Notes: a model not told the origin generated them from the letters alone. A stretch of 64,000 nt of DNA from Macrosoma leucophasiata (GCA_036365455.1 JAWQUS010000016.1:14159001-14223000), one strand, 5' to 3'; shown: positions 11,914-23,659, numbered from the stretch's first letter. Numbers and translations are program-made.

Positions 11914-12690
11914 CGGTCGATTCAGTTATTAGTGATATAAGATCAACTATCGATGTTAATATCAGCCGGCTTACTATGACTTTTTCATTTGCAACGCTAC
12001 CTCCCGGACTATATAGATCGTTACTACTTTTTATGCTAAGGCTGTGTGAAATTAACCGGAGAAATTAGTTTTTATATTACAGAATATGTCGGCATAGAAA
12101 CTCCTAGTCCATCTGTCTGTTTCCGATTGATATTGACTCTTTACTTACCATAAATGTGTGCAATATTATGTCAATAATAAGATAACATAAATTTCGCCGT
12201 AGTCTCTACAAAACTTAACTTAGCTAATCGTGATATTGTTAATCTTGAAAATTGATGTGTTTTAGTAAGTAAAGATTAATCAATCACACAATTGAAACAG
12301 ACACTTAATGATTATAAAGCAAGATGTGACCATTTTGTATACACATCGTAGACGTGCTAAAAACATACATTGACAGAAATGTTGTTGAGCTGTTGATCTC
12401 CAAGGTTGTGAAACATAATAGCGTGACATGTAAATCTATTACAAAAATAAATGTTTTTGTTTAGTTAAGTACCTTGGACCACACACGGTGGCTTTCTAGG
12501 AACCTTGTAAAAGTAAAAACTTATATAAAAAAATCTGTTAGTTATTTTGTACTGCATTACAAAATGCTTACGTATTTTTCATGTATGCACTGCAGCTTAG
12601 AAAGCCCGTGAGTTGTTGCATTCTTCACGTGAAATCCTTTGCTTTGCCAAAGATAAGTGCGATTGTTTCTCAACGAAGTTCATTAAAATT

Positions 12691-12812
12691 GCAAACATTG
12701 CTTACAGTTCACATAGATGTTAAGTGATGACTGCAGCCTATAGACATCTACACAAGAACCAAATCAAATGCAGATGCGTTGACCAAGGCCACCCTTGAGA
12801 CCTTAGTTTTTA
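12691..12812 (-). repeat. family B repeat, partial
   Basis: It shares TTCACATAGATGTTAAGTGA followed by TGACTGCAGCCTATAG with the inverted 3' end of family B. It lacks the 5' half. Confidence 0.6.
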
Positions 12813-13576
12813 TGTCTCTGTGAAAGTTATGTATATGGTAAGCACCTGATAAGTTATTCAAAACATTAGAAACATTGTGTATGTATAAATTATTCCTATT
12901 TCTATTTCCTTTGTAAATTTCATAATAATTTAAATCGTTTCTCGCAAAGGGATACTTTTAAGTGACTGAAAGAATGACAGGTAATTACAGATATGCGCCC
13001 GTAACAGTTAAAATCCTTTGTTCACGTTATTCAGAACTGTAATAAATCTTTCGAGAATAGTAGAACAAACCATTCGTTTCTTCTCTTCTTTATTGCGTTT
13101 TTGTTACGTTAAATGAAAAAGTAAAAAGTTTAAAAACAAAATCACTTGTTAGGTAGGTACCCATTGTTTTCATTTGCCAGCTATGTAATATTTCGAAGTA
13201 AAAAATTATTTCTCGGGGTTGTGCACCTTTTATGCTGGGTAGAAAATTTTAAACTCGAGTCAGGATACGTGAATTGAAAATTCGTAAGACGGAGGGAGAG
13301 TAGACGAGGAGGTATTTTATTTTCCCATGCAAATAGTCCGTATATAATAATATCAAAACTGTGACACATTATTTAATTCTGAGGCAATAAGAAGTTTGCT
13401 GGGTCAGCTAGTGTAAACTAATTGTTATAGCTATCAATTCTAATGTAGCATCACAGTGAAGCACGAATGCCATTCGTTAAAAGTTGATAAATAATGTTTC
13501 AGAACAAATTTCTACAAATAACGCCCATACCATATGGTGGCCTATGCAATTTGTATATCAAAGTGAATTTTAAATA

Positions 13577-13772
13577 TTACGCTAAAAAACTGTTTTCCGT
13601 ATTTATGTACGTTTTGTTTGGTTTTCACTAGCGACAAACAAACCAAAATTTGTTCACTTTTATGAAACAAATTTCGGATAGAAATTTAAAACTCGGATTG
13701 AATTTGTTTGTCGCTGGTAATAATCAAACGAAACGTACAAAAATACGAAAACACTTTTTTAGCGCTGAAAAT
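13577..13772. mobile_element. MITE with about 55-bp terminal inverted repeats
   Basis: CGCTAAAAAACTGTTTTCCG leads into TATTTATGTACGTTTTGTTT and ACTAGCGACAAACAAA. The inverse of this, with a few changes, closes the element: TTTGTTTGTCGCTGG, then AACGTACAAAAATACG, then TTTTTTAGCG. A short central spacer separates the arms. The superfamily is unknown, and the target duplication is unclear because both flanks are AT-rich. Confidence 0.6.
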
Positions 13773-13773
13773 A

Positions 13774-14065
13774 TTTTTTTTATGTAATGGAAGTGGCAAA
13801 CAAGCAAGCAGTTCATATTGATGTTAAGTGATGACTGCAGCCTATAAACACCCACACATAGACCAAGGTCAATATCCATATGCGTTACCCCTGAGGCCTC
13901 AGGTGTTATGCCGTGTCTCTGTGCCGGAAATTACAGGGCCGTACATTACCACCTGACCGGAACACGATAGTGCTGAACACTACCATTTAGTTAGCGGCAA
14001 GTATATTAGGTAATGCGGTGGTGCCTATGCCAGCGAGTTCCGTCACTGGAGATCTACCATCAGTA
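13774..14065 (-). repeat. family B repeat, near full length
   Basis: Reading inward from TTTTTTTATGTAATGG, it is the complement of the family B copies at 49080 and 31795, including ATGACTGCAGCCTATA and the CGCCTGAC/CGGAACACGATAG region. It ends near GGAGATCTACCATCAGTA. It abuts the MITE at 13577-13772. Confidence 0.7.
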
Positions 14066-14090
14066 AAAATATCTGGGTGGTATGAAGTAG

Positions 14091-14345
14091 ATGTCCTTAA
14101 ATTGTGATTTTTTCGTGTCCTATAAAAAGTTTTGGCATCGGGACGTGAAGACCCTACCGCCCACAGTCAGTAAACCAAACAATGGTCTCAAACCATTCCA
14201 ATGGGGCGGTAGTAAGTGCCATAACGCAAGATGGCCAGCAACTTCCTGCAATAAAACTACCGCCACTGCGATCGCCAATCCCCATGCCAAGCGTGGCGAT
14301 AATGACATAATTTTTGGAGAAACTTTGGTCCAGCAGTGTTGATGA
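14091..14345 (+). repeat. interspersed repeat family G
   Basis: It contains ATGCCAAGCGTGGCGATAAT and an upstream ACCATTCCAATGGGGCGGTA block. Related sequence occurs at 17560-17700 and, inverted, at 45125-45240. The open frames here are not conserved between copies. Confidence 0.5.
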
Positions 14346-14401
14346 TGCTGATGATTAAAAGTTTATAATCAATAAATTAACTAAAGGAATAAATAATAAT
14401 A

Positions 14402-14712
14402 ACGTAACTTCACGCCTGTAATGACCCAAGGGGTAGGCAGAGGTAAATGCATGCATCCAAGCATACATGCAAACACCCACGATTCGCCGGTTACGTTTTG
14501 GCCCATTTAACAGGTGGCGAGGCTGTTGACATCTCCGGGCACGTTACCAAACTTCGAGGTACTGGGGAATTTCCAGAAAATGGAAAAAATCACAATAGAT
14601 CTAGAGATCAAGGAGTTTATACCATTATCTCTGATAACCCCCTACCCGGGAATCAAACCCAGGACCTCAGCGTAGTAGTAGTGGCCTGCTACCATTAGGC
14701 TACCCAGGCAGT
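14402..14712 (-). repeat. SINE family A, near full length
   Basis: This is the inverted copy of the element at 45795-46090. The B-box region reads GGGAATCAAACCCAGGACC on this strand, and the tail CACGCCTGTAATGACCC comes first. The tRNA-like head includes CCATTAGGCTACCCAGGC, the complement of an A box. Confidence 0.75.
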
Positions 14713-15365
14713 TAAATAATAATATACTATATTTAATCGCAGTGCACTTTGGACTGCAATTAAATCTTGCACCTCCATTTGATAAAGTACCAGGGACTTG
14801 CTGTGTTCTGTCGTTGATGAACAGGTATTATTTTTACTCTTTGATAGAGTTCTAGTTCAAATTACCACCACTTCTAGCGCATGACACATATCGTTCAATA
14901 ACTGTTATTAAATCACCAAGGCAACCATCAAACTGTCATGCTCACAGTCCTTGCATGTTGTGCTTGTAAAGATAATAGAATAAAATAATTTGGGTGAAAC
15001 CTTAAAGAGATCAATAAAGTTGGGTAATTTAAGCTGATCACGCGATATGGCCGAGTCTAAGGTACGCTTTGTTGTCCTTTTCCATTTAATTAATGTGACT
15101 GACGTGACACGCAAACTGGGGTTGGTACGGCATTATCCGAGTTACCGCTATTCTTGCTCATTATTATTTCAAATGTTTGGGGAATTCGCTCAATGGTAAA
15201 TGAAGAAACGTGTATAAAAAGATGGTAATGATAGAGCTACCAAAAATGTAATAAATGATGCTAAAATTTAAAATTTAACTAGGTCATATGAGACATTGTT
15301 GTTAAGTTATCTTAAATTACATATTTAGCAACCGAATAAAAAGCAAAAGAAAGCTGTAATAACAG

Positions 15366-15419
15366 AAGGCGACGGACATAAAGACTTGGGAAATAATGGA
15401 GATTCTAATACATCTAGTG
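15366..15419 (+). CDS. CFAP184: CFAP184-like, first exon detected
   Basis: The acceptor is GTAATAACAG and the donor is G|GTGAGT. It encodes GDGHKDLGNNGDSNTSS, low-complexity and acidic. Its 2-nt start requires an upstream exon ending in one G. Confidence 0.55.
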
Positions 15420-18400
15420 GTGAGTAACTTCACTATAATTACACCTAAGACGGATTTATGTAACTTACAAATAAGTATCCATATATATTAATATATAAGT
15501 ATAGCGACATGCTTTTATATAGGCTTATAGATAGAAGATACATCGTGAAATTTTTATTTATTTTAGACACAATAATCCTAAACTGTTTGTACTGGTGGTT
15601 AAGCCTTAGTGACAGAGCTTGGGCTTGAGTATCTAGGCACATTCACAACGGCATTACCTAGAAGTAGCGTTCAGTGCGATCGTATTCAATTTTTTAAACA
15701 TAAGCACACCTATTGAATTTTAAGTCGTACTGGTGACGACACGTCTGTATTATTTTAGGATATTCAGTACTTTGGTATCAGCCAACCCGGGCTATGGCCG
15801 GAATATAATGAATGAACGGAATATATATAATGAATGGCTAACTAGCCATTCATTTGGTGACAACATTAAAAGAATAAAATACGCTCAGGCTTACTCATAG
15901 CCTTAATGCCACACACACAAACACCCGGAATTAAAACAAATAACACAAAGTCATAGAAACCCGCCGCGTCGTCACACACCGCTGGAGTAACTTGATCGTA
16001 AAATTTGTTAATGTTACATATTTTCTTAATTCTTTTGAGTAATTTATTAATACACTTACTTGTCTGGCTCTGTTCAATTATCAGAAGTTGATTCGGAAAC
16101 TGGAGATAATGATGTTGACCAAATTGGAAAGAACGTGGGAGCTGCAGCAGTCAGTATTAATCGAGAAGAATATTTGCTAGCACACCGGGAGTTGTCATTC
16201 GATCGAAATCAGCTACAATTGAAAAACAATCTACTCCATCGGCGAATGGCAGAGTATTATAAGTAACTTTGTTAAATATATTATTTGTAGGTTTAATAAG
16301 TCACGTAGGATCTGAGATGGGTAATACATGTTTACTCGTGGTAGAGCTCCAGTGAAGGAGCTCGCGGGCGTAGGCACCACCGCATTACCTAATATACTTG
16401 CCGCTAAATGGTAGTGTTCAGCACTATCGTATTCCGGTCAGGTGGTAATGTACGGCCCCGTAATTTTCGGCACAGAGGCATAACACCTTCAGCCTCAGGA
16501 GTGGTAACGCATCTGTATTTTGACCTTGGTCTTTGTGTGGGTGTCTATAGGCTGCAGTCATCACTTAACATCAATGTGAACTGCAGCCTTGTTTACCACT
16601 TATATTACATAAAAAAAACTCTGCCATATAAGCGTATCTAACAGATTTTTCTTTTAGGAAAAGAAAATTAGATCACGTTTTGAAGCCAATGGAGGCATCA
16701 GTGGACTTGGAAGAAAAATATCAGCAAAAACTGATGTCATACGAAGAACTCAAAGAAAAAGAAGATAAAGAAATGTCTGATGTACTTATCTTTGATATTG
16801 TTTATGATGTTTGTAAAGTAAAATTATTATTTTATATTGCAACTGATGAATAATATTTACAATAATAGTTAGTGGTAGTTAGTTAGTAGATGATGAACAT
16901 AATGATAAGGATGAATAATTTGAGTGGATTGATTGTAATGCCAGCTATGATGTATTAAATGTACTTGTGTATTATGATTATCAATAATGTTTAATTTCAC
17001 AGATTAAAGCAAAACTCCAAGCAGTGCAACTACAGTATGACGTGAAATTAGAGTATGTCGAAAATAAATTTGAAAGCCTTCAACATTTAGAAAAAAGTAC
17101 GGGATCAGGGCTAATTTACGCTAAGAAAGGAAAACCTATAGCTGACAAGGTGCTCGTGATTAATTCCATTGATATCTGTCGCTTTTTTGTCAAAAATTTC
17201 TGTCTGCCTGTCACCAGACTGTATCTCATAAACAGTGATAGCTAGAAAGGTGGAATTTCACAAATTATGTATTTCTGTTACCGCTATAATACTAAAAATA
17301 AGAAAATGAAAATATTAAGAGGTCCAAGGGAGCATACATTTAACGTGTTTTTTTTCGTTTATTTTTGCTCGATATCAATAAATGTAGCAAGTATTATAAT
17401 TATATAGCTTATAATTTTCACAGAATTTTTAGGTGTTATGTTGTTTATTACCTTCCAAAAAACGAAATTGTTATGCCATTTTTGTACGGAACCCTCCGTG
17501 CACGAGTTCGACTCGCACTTGGCCGGTTTTTTCTCTGTTAGTAACATTAAGCATACCGCATAGCAGCGTCCCGGCATAAAATAGTCGCCGCTATGATCAC
17601 CATTCAACATGCCAAGCGTGGCAATTATGGCGTATTCTTTCCTTATGACGCACAACAATTTTAGGAGAATTTTCGGGAAAGGCCAGCGGAGACGGATGGA
17701 CGTCTTTCGGATGTAATTATGATGATGGTGATGGTTGTGGTGGTGATGACGTTAGTGGTGTTAGTGGCATTGGTGGTGTTGGTAGTGGTGGTGGTGGTGG
17801 TGGTGGTGGTGGCGTTGGTGTCATTAGTGGCATAGGTGTTGTTAATGACTGGTGGAGGTGTTGGTGACGTTAGTGATGCTAGCGGTTGTTTTACGGGGGA
17901 TGGAGGCATTGGTGGCGTTGGTGATGTTGGTGGTGTTGTTGGTTGGTGGCATTGGTTGTGGTGGTGGTGGTGGTTTTGGTGGCGTTTGTATCAGTGGCGG
18001 CATTGGTGGCGTAAGTGTTTGGTGATAGTGATGACGTTGGTGGAGGTGGTATTGATGACAGTGGTGGTGGTGTTGGTGTTGGTGGCATTAATGGGTAAAA
18101 ATGCACAACGTTAATATTCAATTTGTCTCTTCTGCCGGCTCTTACGGAGTGCTTATATTATGCATAGATCTTTCTTTTATCTTTACAAATTGAGTAAAAC
18201 TTTACAAAAGTTGAAAATAATTTTATATAAAAAACTATTATGCATAGAAGTTTATAATAGCCTTTTCGAAAATACGGTTCAGCATAAGATGGATGCGCGT
18301 TTAAACACATAATTAGCATTTTTTCGCAGTCCTAGCAGCCTGTGTGCTTATATTCCCCATGGCCATACGTCTAATATCGTGTACAGAGAAGCATTACTGC

Positions 18401-21400
18401 AAAATAGTTTTTTTAGCTACCCAAAAGTGTTTATGATCCAAAATTAACCAATAGCGCTGCCTTTAGTCCCAAAGCCACTATTCCACGCAAACAGAGTTGC
18501 GGGCACAGCTAGTATTAAAATATTTATATAGACACATAAAAAAATTCAAATATTTCGTTCGGTAACTTATAATTAGAACAACTGGGTTGGTGATGGGATG
18601 GGATTTTCTTTTTTTTTTCTATCGGCTCTCCAACAATTATTTTAATACATTTACATCAACGTTAAAAAGTATTTTACTAATAGCATACATCCGTTTACCC
18701 ATAAAAACTCGGAAATATTAGAAATGATTATGATATAGTGATAATTATTAAAATCCGTATTGCAGACAGTACAAAGGTTTCTTATACTTCAAAGACGAAA
18801 ATGCGAACAAACATCTGCTCTTTGTTTGCGTTATATTAGAGCAAGGAATGCGGTAGCTGAACTTGAAGCAATTGTGCACAAGCTTGAGATGATTGCTCCT
18901 GGTCTATACGTAGCACAATATGAACAATTAAATGTTGATAATCAAAATTACATGACTAAAATTGAAGGTAAGTTACTACTAGCTAGTAATTTACTAGCTC
19001 TCTACTTAATAATAAACAGCTAAACGTCAAAAAATTTTTTTTCTTAGTTTGTTTTTGTCAGCTAGATTATCAATTTTTAAATGTGGGAAAAATACAAACG
19101 TCAGAAAATACTCGTTACTATCTAATTAATCTATATTCCACGTATTATTATGAAGGAATTCATAAATATGTGATAATTTTCTTAAACTAAATTTACATTA
19201 TTTGGTAGTGTAACATTTAATTAAAATCGTTTGTACGTTGTTGTTTTTAAATCCTTTATTTTTTTAAATAAATATGTATGAGCATCACACCTTTTCATTC
19301 AGTATTATAGAAAAAAAAGAAGCAGAGAGTGAAACAATATTTGCACTTCTTTATTATAAGAATGTAGTTAAATTAAGCAATTTATGTAATATTATTATAA
19401 TAAATAGAAACCCCAAAACAAATAAGAATCAATTTATTTTATTATCAGAACGTGAAGATGAGCTCATAAAAAATCGCGTAAGATGTACTGAACATAACCA
19501 AATTCTAGCACATATCAGAGAAAAGATGCATCATACAGATGAAGTAATAGATTTTGCTGAGTGTGATCTTGGAGATGCCGAAATTGAATTTCTAAGAGCA
19601 AGGGAGGATCTTGGTGAAGTGAAGGTTGTTACCATTTTTTTCCCCACTTATTTCAGGTTGAGATCTATGACACAAGTTGATATTGCATCATTCACAATAA
19701 AAACTGATTATTATATACTACTAAGCAGTTTGATTTAAAAGTTCAATCCCTTTCTTTGATGCATATAGTGAGTACCAGACCAGAGGGCCACCGGTCTAGA
19801 TGGGATACAGCCACAAGGCGGCACAGTATGACTAACAGATTAATTGTTTTTTTCCTCAATATGTTATAAATTTACGAAATTTATTTATGCACACTTACCT
19901 AACAGATTAATTAATTGCCACCTAAAATTTTCAAGATATTCTGGCAAGTTACACTTATGATTGAAAAATAGCAACACAGTTACATCGACAAACTTAACAC
20001 TATTTACAACTAGTTACTTATTAAGTTTATGTTAATTATAAACCAAATATTATTTTTAATAAACTATGAAGTTCATTTTTATAATATTGTATCACAAATA
20101 TATACCTATTAATTAACGCATAAAATAACAAATATATAAATATAAATAAAATATATAATATTTGTAAGTGACTGATTGCAAGTAACTGTCAAAATTACTC
20201 ACCACCAAAATCATTATTAAAACGTCGTAGTAGACAAGCTTTAAAACTTTCTTGGCTTATGATTTAATTCTTCTTTTTCTTACTTTTTATGAATTATTTT
20301 TAATTAAACAGAGTCGCCGTGATTCACTGCGCTGGTCGCTTCAAGCGGAGCGACTGAAAGCCGGCTTGCTCACCAGAAAAGACCTGCTGCGTGACTACCA
20401 AGACGCCACCGATGAGGTAAGTAAGTACAATCAAAATATTGATTACACATAATTTAATTTATTCATTTGTCGTTGAAAGTTCTTTGTTGTGTTCGTGACT
20501 GCTCACAGAGTTAATGGGATCGGATTACTGGTGAATACGAAAGCAGACGTGAACATAGCCTTTGATATCTTTGTATATTCGACTTCTTTAATAATTCAAA
20601 CGAGCCGTTTGACATAAAAGGTTTAAGTTAAACTTGTCCTTTTTCTCCGATGGAAATACGTTGACAGAGTGTATACGAGGAAGATTTTGATTATACTTTA
20701 AGTTATAATGAGATTCTCTTAAATAAGAAATCCTTATATTAAATACCGCACAAACTGTAGAAAAGGGTTAAATAAACTAGTCTTTACACCTGAAATCAAA
20801 AGTGACTTTTTATCGTAAATCTATGGTTTATTTCATATCAACAAAGAGCTCTTTTCAATGACTATCGTTAAAAACTGTTTTCGTCATATTATTATAAATA
20901 ATATTCGATCTTATTTTTTAAATCTGTGTTATAGTCATACCACAGTCTAAAGAAAACGAACGTGTTAATTACCAACAGTCATCCAACGAACGTGTAATGT
21001 CAGAGCAATCGTGCGGGGCGTGCGACGCGAGGGACGGAGGGGGCGGTACCAAGTAGCCCATACAAAAACTGTCATCTACTTGGGCATTAGCGATAAGGGG
21101 TGCGAGACTTAAAATTTCCTTTACTAAGTTTTTGGAAAGATGATATTTAAAAATTTGATGTCAACTTTATAGCAGGGGAGCCCAGGATGCTATTTTTGGA
21201 TTTACTCGAGCGCGTCAGTTAAAGATATGGGAGATTCCTTGAACCCCGCTGGTTATCTCCACTAAATCTAAGGTTCGTATATAAAGACGCGGCCGAAGAA
21301 TAGTCTTAAAAAAAATTATTAATGTCGCTACGATCTTACTCATCTTCCGAATTGTCTGAATTTTGGATAGGAGCATTGTTTGGCCACATTTTAAACCCTC

Positions 21401-23114
21401 ACAGAATATCTGACACGCTCTTGACCCAAGACGTTGATGCCGCGTCCTCTTCAAAAACATTTGATTCGTTCAAAAATGAAGGTGAAAAATTACTCAAGAA
21501 TGTCAGATACTCAGAGAGGATCTAAAGTGAACCCCATCAAAGCTCCCATCCAAAATTCTGACAATTTGGATGCGAGGCAAGCTCGTGGCGGAAGCCCTAA
21601 GGGTTCGGCCTTTTATGGAAATCTTAGATTTGGTGGAGGTACTGAATTGGGTGCAAGGTATCTCCTGTAACTTAATCTGACGCGCTGGAGTAAATTCAAA
21701 AATACCCTCTTGGGCTCCCATACTATTACTGTTAATATTTTATTCTAATTTTCATATATTATAATTGTCTGTTATCCTTTCACTTTATGTACATACTTAC
21801 TTCACTTAAAACGAACAAATCTTTAAAGAAAATTCTAAATTTTTATTTTGTTTGTATATATGTATTTCATATTCGGGTTATACACAGAGTACTATAATAC
21901 ATACTGAAATACAGACCAATTTTCGATATCAAAGAAGGCAACAGCTCACTTACGCCGTCTGGCGAATTTGGTGTTTCGTTTTGGAACTACAACCCAAGGT
22001 CAATAGCCTGTGCGTTGCTATTCACTGCTATTCCATTAAAAAAACAGTATTTTGGGCCGCATTCTGCATATCTATCTGTGACGTGTATTCCATAGATCTC
22101 AAATCGATGGAAAAATCACAGAAAACGCTTAAAAAACACGCTTTTTAAGCAATATTACATACGTCGCAATTGCAGCATGACATGTATGTACCACGTCTGA
22201 CAATATTATGAATATGAACTCTATGAACACTATTGGAACAAATATGCGCACCATCTGTTGTTACGTGTTAGTAACATTCACTTGCCCTTACATTGTTATG
22301 ATTGCCATCGCATATACTACTATATACTACATAGTACTACATAGTACTAAGTTCATACACCCTGGGGTTATATTGGACTGAGTTAAAAAGGTATGGATGA
22401 ATGTTACGATCGGTACATTATAATTGTTAGAATTCTGGCGTACTGATAGACCGGCCAACTGGATATTGGTAGATTGATGATAGACTGGTAAATTGTTGAT
22501 AGGTTGAGATATTTATAGCCTGATAGATTTTTCCATTTTCTGGAGGCTTCCCAGTACCTCAATGTTTGGTAAAGTGCCCGGACATGTCAACAGGCTTGCC
22601 GCCTGTTACAACTGGCCAAAACGTGACCGGCGAATCTAGGATGTATGCATGAATCCGATTTACCTCTCCCTACCCCTTAGGGGATTACAGGCGTGATGTA
22701 TTTACAATATTTATGTATGTTCAACGTAAACTGACGCGTTACAAATTACGAAAATAAAAACCAAAAAACGTGACAACCTTAATGATTTTGCGTTTTGATG
22801 GGTGAAGGCGGCATATCGCAAAATTTCAAAGGCGATAAACTACTGTATGTACTTATACTGTGGTGATACTATATGTGGGCTAAGATTTCGACGAGACTGA
22901 AAATATTTCTGCTATAATTTTAGAATCAAAGCCTAAAGCTGTTTTTTTTATCTCATAGCTCATTATGTTATTTCAGGTAGTAAATCTCCGTGACAAGAAA
23001 ATACTTCTAGAATCTCAAATAGCTGTAGCCACTCAAAAATTGAGAGAAGCTCGAATAAGAATGCGACTGCAGCATGCACCAAAACAAGAGTCGACTAATG
23101 ACGTTTACATCTGA
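15366..23114 (+). CDS. CFAP184: CFAP184/CCDC96-like coiled-coil axonemal protein (8 exons, 5' end missing)
   Basis: Eight exons join without any phase conflict: 15366-15419, 16085-16262, 16658-16781, 17003-17149, 18766-18967, 19449-19624, 20312-20416 and 22977-23114. They give 373 residues and a TGA stop. The N-terminal part is acidic. A charged coiled coil follows (LHRRMAEYYKKRKLDHVL, then YVAQYEQLNVDNQNYMTKIE), then the C-terminal domain with HIREKMHHTDEVID and GLLTRKDLLRDYQD. The paired motifs EQL..(E/D)NQ.Y..KIEER and GLL....LLRDY are hallmarks of the CCDC113/CCDC96 domain (DUF4201). The EYYKKRK segment upstream favours CCDC96 (CFAP184), a protein of motile-cilium radial spokes. In an insect a testis or sperm-flagellum role is inferred. 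The first coding exon, which must end in one base of a Glu codon, was not located. Confidence 0.8.
16085..16262 (+). CDS. CFAP184: CFAP184-like exon
   Basis: The acceptor is CAATTATCAG and the donor is AA|GTAACTT. It has 2 nt, 58 codons and 2 nt. It encodes the start of the coiled coil, ending RRMAEYY. Confidence 0.78.
16331..16618 (+). repeat. family B repeat, full length
   Basis: It begins near CGTGGTAGAGCTCCAGTG and ends ATTACATAAAAAAAA. It lies in an intron of the CFAP184-like gene, 68 bp after a donor, and ends 39 bp before the next acceptor, so almost all of that intron is this repeat. Confidence 0.75.
16658..16781 (+). CDS. CFAP184: CFAP184-like exon
   Basis: The acceptor is TTCTTTTAG. 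One nt plus 41 codons end at GAT|GTACTT, a weak donor but the only one keeping phase with the next exon near the end of the similarity. It is Lys/Glu-rich coiled coil. Confidence 0.72.
17003..17149 (+). CDS. CFAP184: CFAP184-like exon
   Basis: The acceptor is AATTTCACAG and the donor is AAG|GTGCTC. It has 49 codons in phase 0 and encodes KLQAVQLQYDVKLEYVENKF and KKGKPIADK. Confidence 0.75.
17345..17535 (+). repeat. interspersed repeat family F, 3' part
   Basis: It contains GTACGGAACCCTCCGTGCAC and ends CGACTCGCACTTGGCCGG. This ending is shared with 23660-23912 and, as a short form, with 60370-60396. Confidence 0.6.
17712..18092 (+). repeat. GTG/GTT-rich trinucleotide minisatellite
   Basis: About 380 bp of degenerate (GGTGGT/GTTGGT/GATGGT) repeats with one uninterrupted GTG run. 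Both strands have open frames (Trp/Val-rich or Thr/Asn-rich), which is expected from the repeat and is not evidence for a protein. It is intronic in the CFAP184-like gene. Confidence 0.85.
18766..18967 (+). CDS. CFAP184: CFAP184-like exon
   Basis: The acceptor is CGTATTGCAG and the donor is G|GTAAGT. It has 67 codons plus 1 nt and contains YIRARNAVAELEAIVHKLE and the conserved EQLNVDNQNYMTKIE. Confidence 0.8.
19449..19624 (+). CDS. CFAP184: CFAP184-like exon
   Basis: The acceptor is TTATTATCAG and the donor is AAG|GTTGTT. It has 2 nt plus 58 codons and encodes the core of the CCDC113/96 domain (AHIREKMHHTDEVIDFAE). Confidence 0.8.
20312..20416 (+). CDS. CFAP184: CFAP184-like exon
   Basis: The acceptor is AATTAAACAG and the donor is GAG|GTAAGT. 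Its 35 codons contain AGLLTRKDLLRDYQDATDE. It is GC-richer than its flanks, consistent with coding. Confidence 0.8.
21171..21722. mobile_element. fold-back DNA element, about 550 bp
   Basis: The two ends are long imperfect inverted repeats: GGGAGCCCAGGATGCTATTT on the left, and the complement of GGGAGCCCAAGAGGGTATTT on the right. Complementarity continues inward: CGCGTCAGTTAAAG against CGCGTCAGATTAAG, and GAATTTTGGATAGGAGC against GAATTTTGGATGGGAGC. Almost the whole element therefore folds on itself around 21450. The open frames inside are shadows of the palindrome. It lies in the last intron of the CFAP184-like gene. The superfamily is not recognised. Confidence 0.7.
22526..22700 (+). repeat. 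SINE family A, 5'-truncated
   Basis: It runs from TTTTCCATTTTCTGG to GGGGATTACAGGCGTGATG. The tRNA-like head is absent. It is intronic in the CFAP184-like gene. Confidence 0.7.
22977..23114 (+). CDS. CFAP184: CFAP184-like terminal exon
   Basis: The acceptor is TTATTTCAG. It has 45 codons and a TGA at 23112-23114. It encodes KKILLESQIAVATQKLREAR and a short tail ending NDVYI. Confidence 0.8.
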   Translation, partial: VVNLRDKKILLESQIAVATQKLREARIRMRLQHAPKQESTNDVYI

Positions 23115-23286
23115 ATATAATGTATTATTTTCCTTTTTGCTCTTTACATATGAATGGCCTCTTAATTATATTTTATAGCTTATAAAATGTTTTGGTTGCG
23201 TGTAGTTTCGGTTTTGGACATTTGATTGGTTTTGATAGTCTTATTTCGAAGGACGAATTTTTGTTTTATATTAATTTATTTACGAA

Positions 23287-23292
23287 AATAAA
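23287..23292 (+). promoter_or_regulatory. candidate polyadenylation signal of the CFAP184-like gene
   Basis: AATAAA lies 173 bp after the stop codon in the sense strand; it is the first canonical hexamer I noticed in this 3' flank. Confidence 0.5.
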
Positions 23293-23659
23293 CGTAATAT
23301 TATTCACTTGCTTAAAAATGTGATATTATTATAATGATAATGAAGACACGAGTGGTGGTGTAACGGACTAGGCAGACAGATATAGGCCCTTCAAGCTCTC
23401 TGCCTTCCCCATGCTTGGCAAGACGATACAAGCACATGATGCGGAAAAATTTTTTTTTTTAAATAAAAATCAGTAGACTTTATTATTCAATTTATGTTCA
23501 GACTAATTGATTTAAATTACATATCTACTAGGTTGCAGCGCAATATCGGCAGCTCTACTAATAAACTGCAATGTATTATGTTACTTTCTTTACAGTAGCA
23601 AAAAATAAATAGATAGATTGAAATTATTTTCAACAAATGAAATGATGAACTGAACTGAA

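Larger units (their letters stand above)
11249..13570. other. spacer without recognised gene
   Basis: No convincing coding exon was seen. It contains a cluster of AGCTGACG motifs (11598-11913), a reverse-oriented family B fragment (12691-12812) and, near 13230-13412, the tail of an RTE-like repeat ending CTGGGTCAGCTAGTG. Confidence 0.45.

Noticed and set aside
14091..14342. 83-codon plus-strand open frame
   Set aside because: It lies in an interspersed repeat whose other copies do not keep the frame.
17661..18121. Open frames on both strands rich in Thr/Asn or Trp/Val/Gly
   Set aside because: They are produced by the GTG/GTT minisatellite; the absence of stops follows from the repeat unit, and they lie in an intron of the CFAP184-like gene.
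21322..21721. Several overlapping open frames of 67-81 codons
   Set aside because: They mirror each other on opposite strands because the region is a fold-back palindrome.
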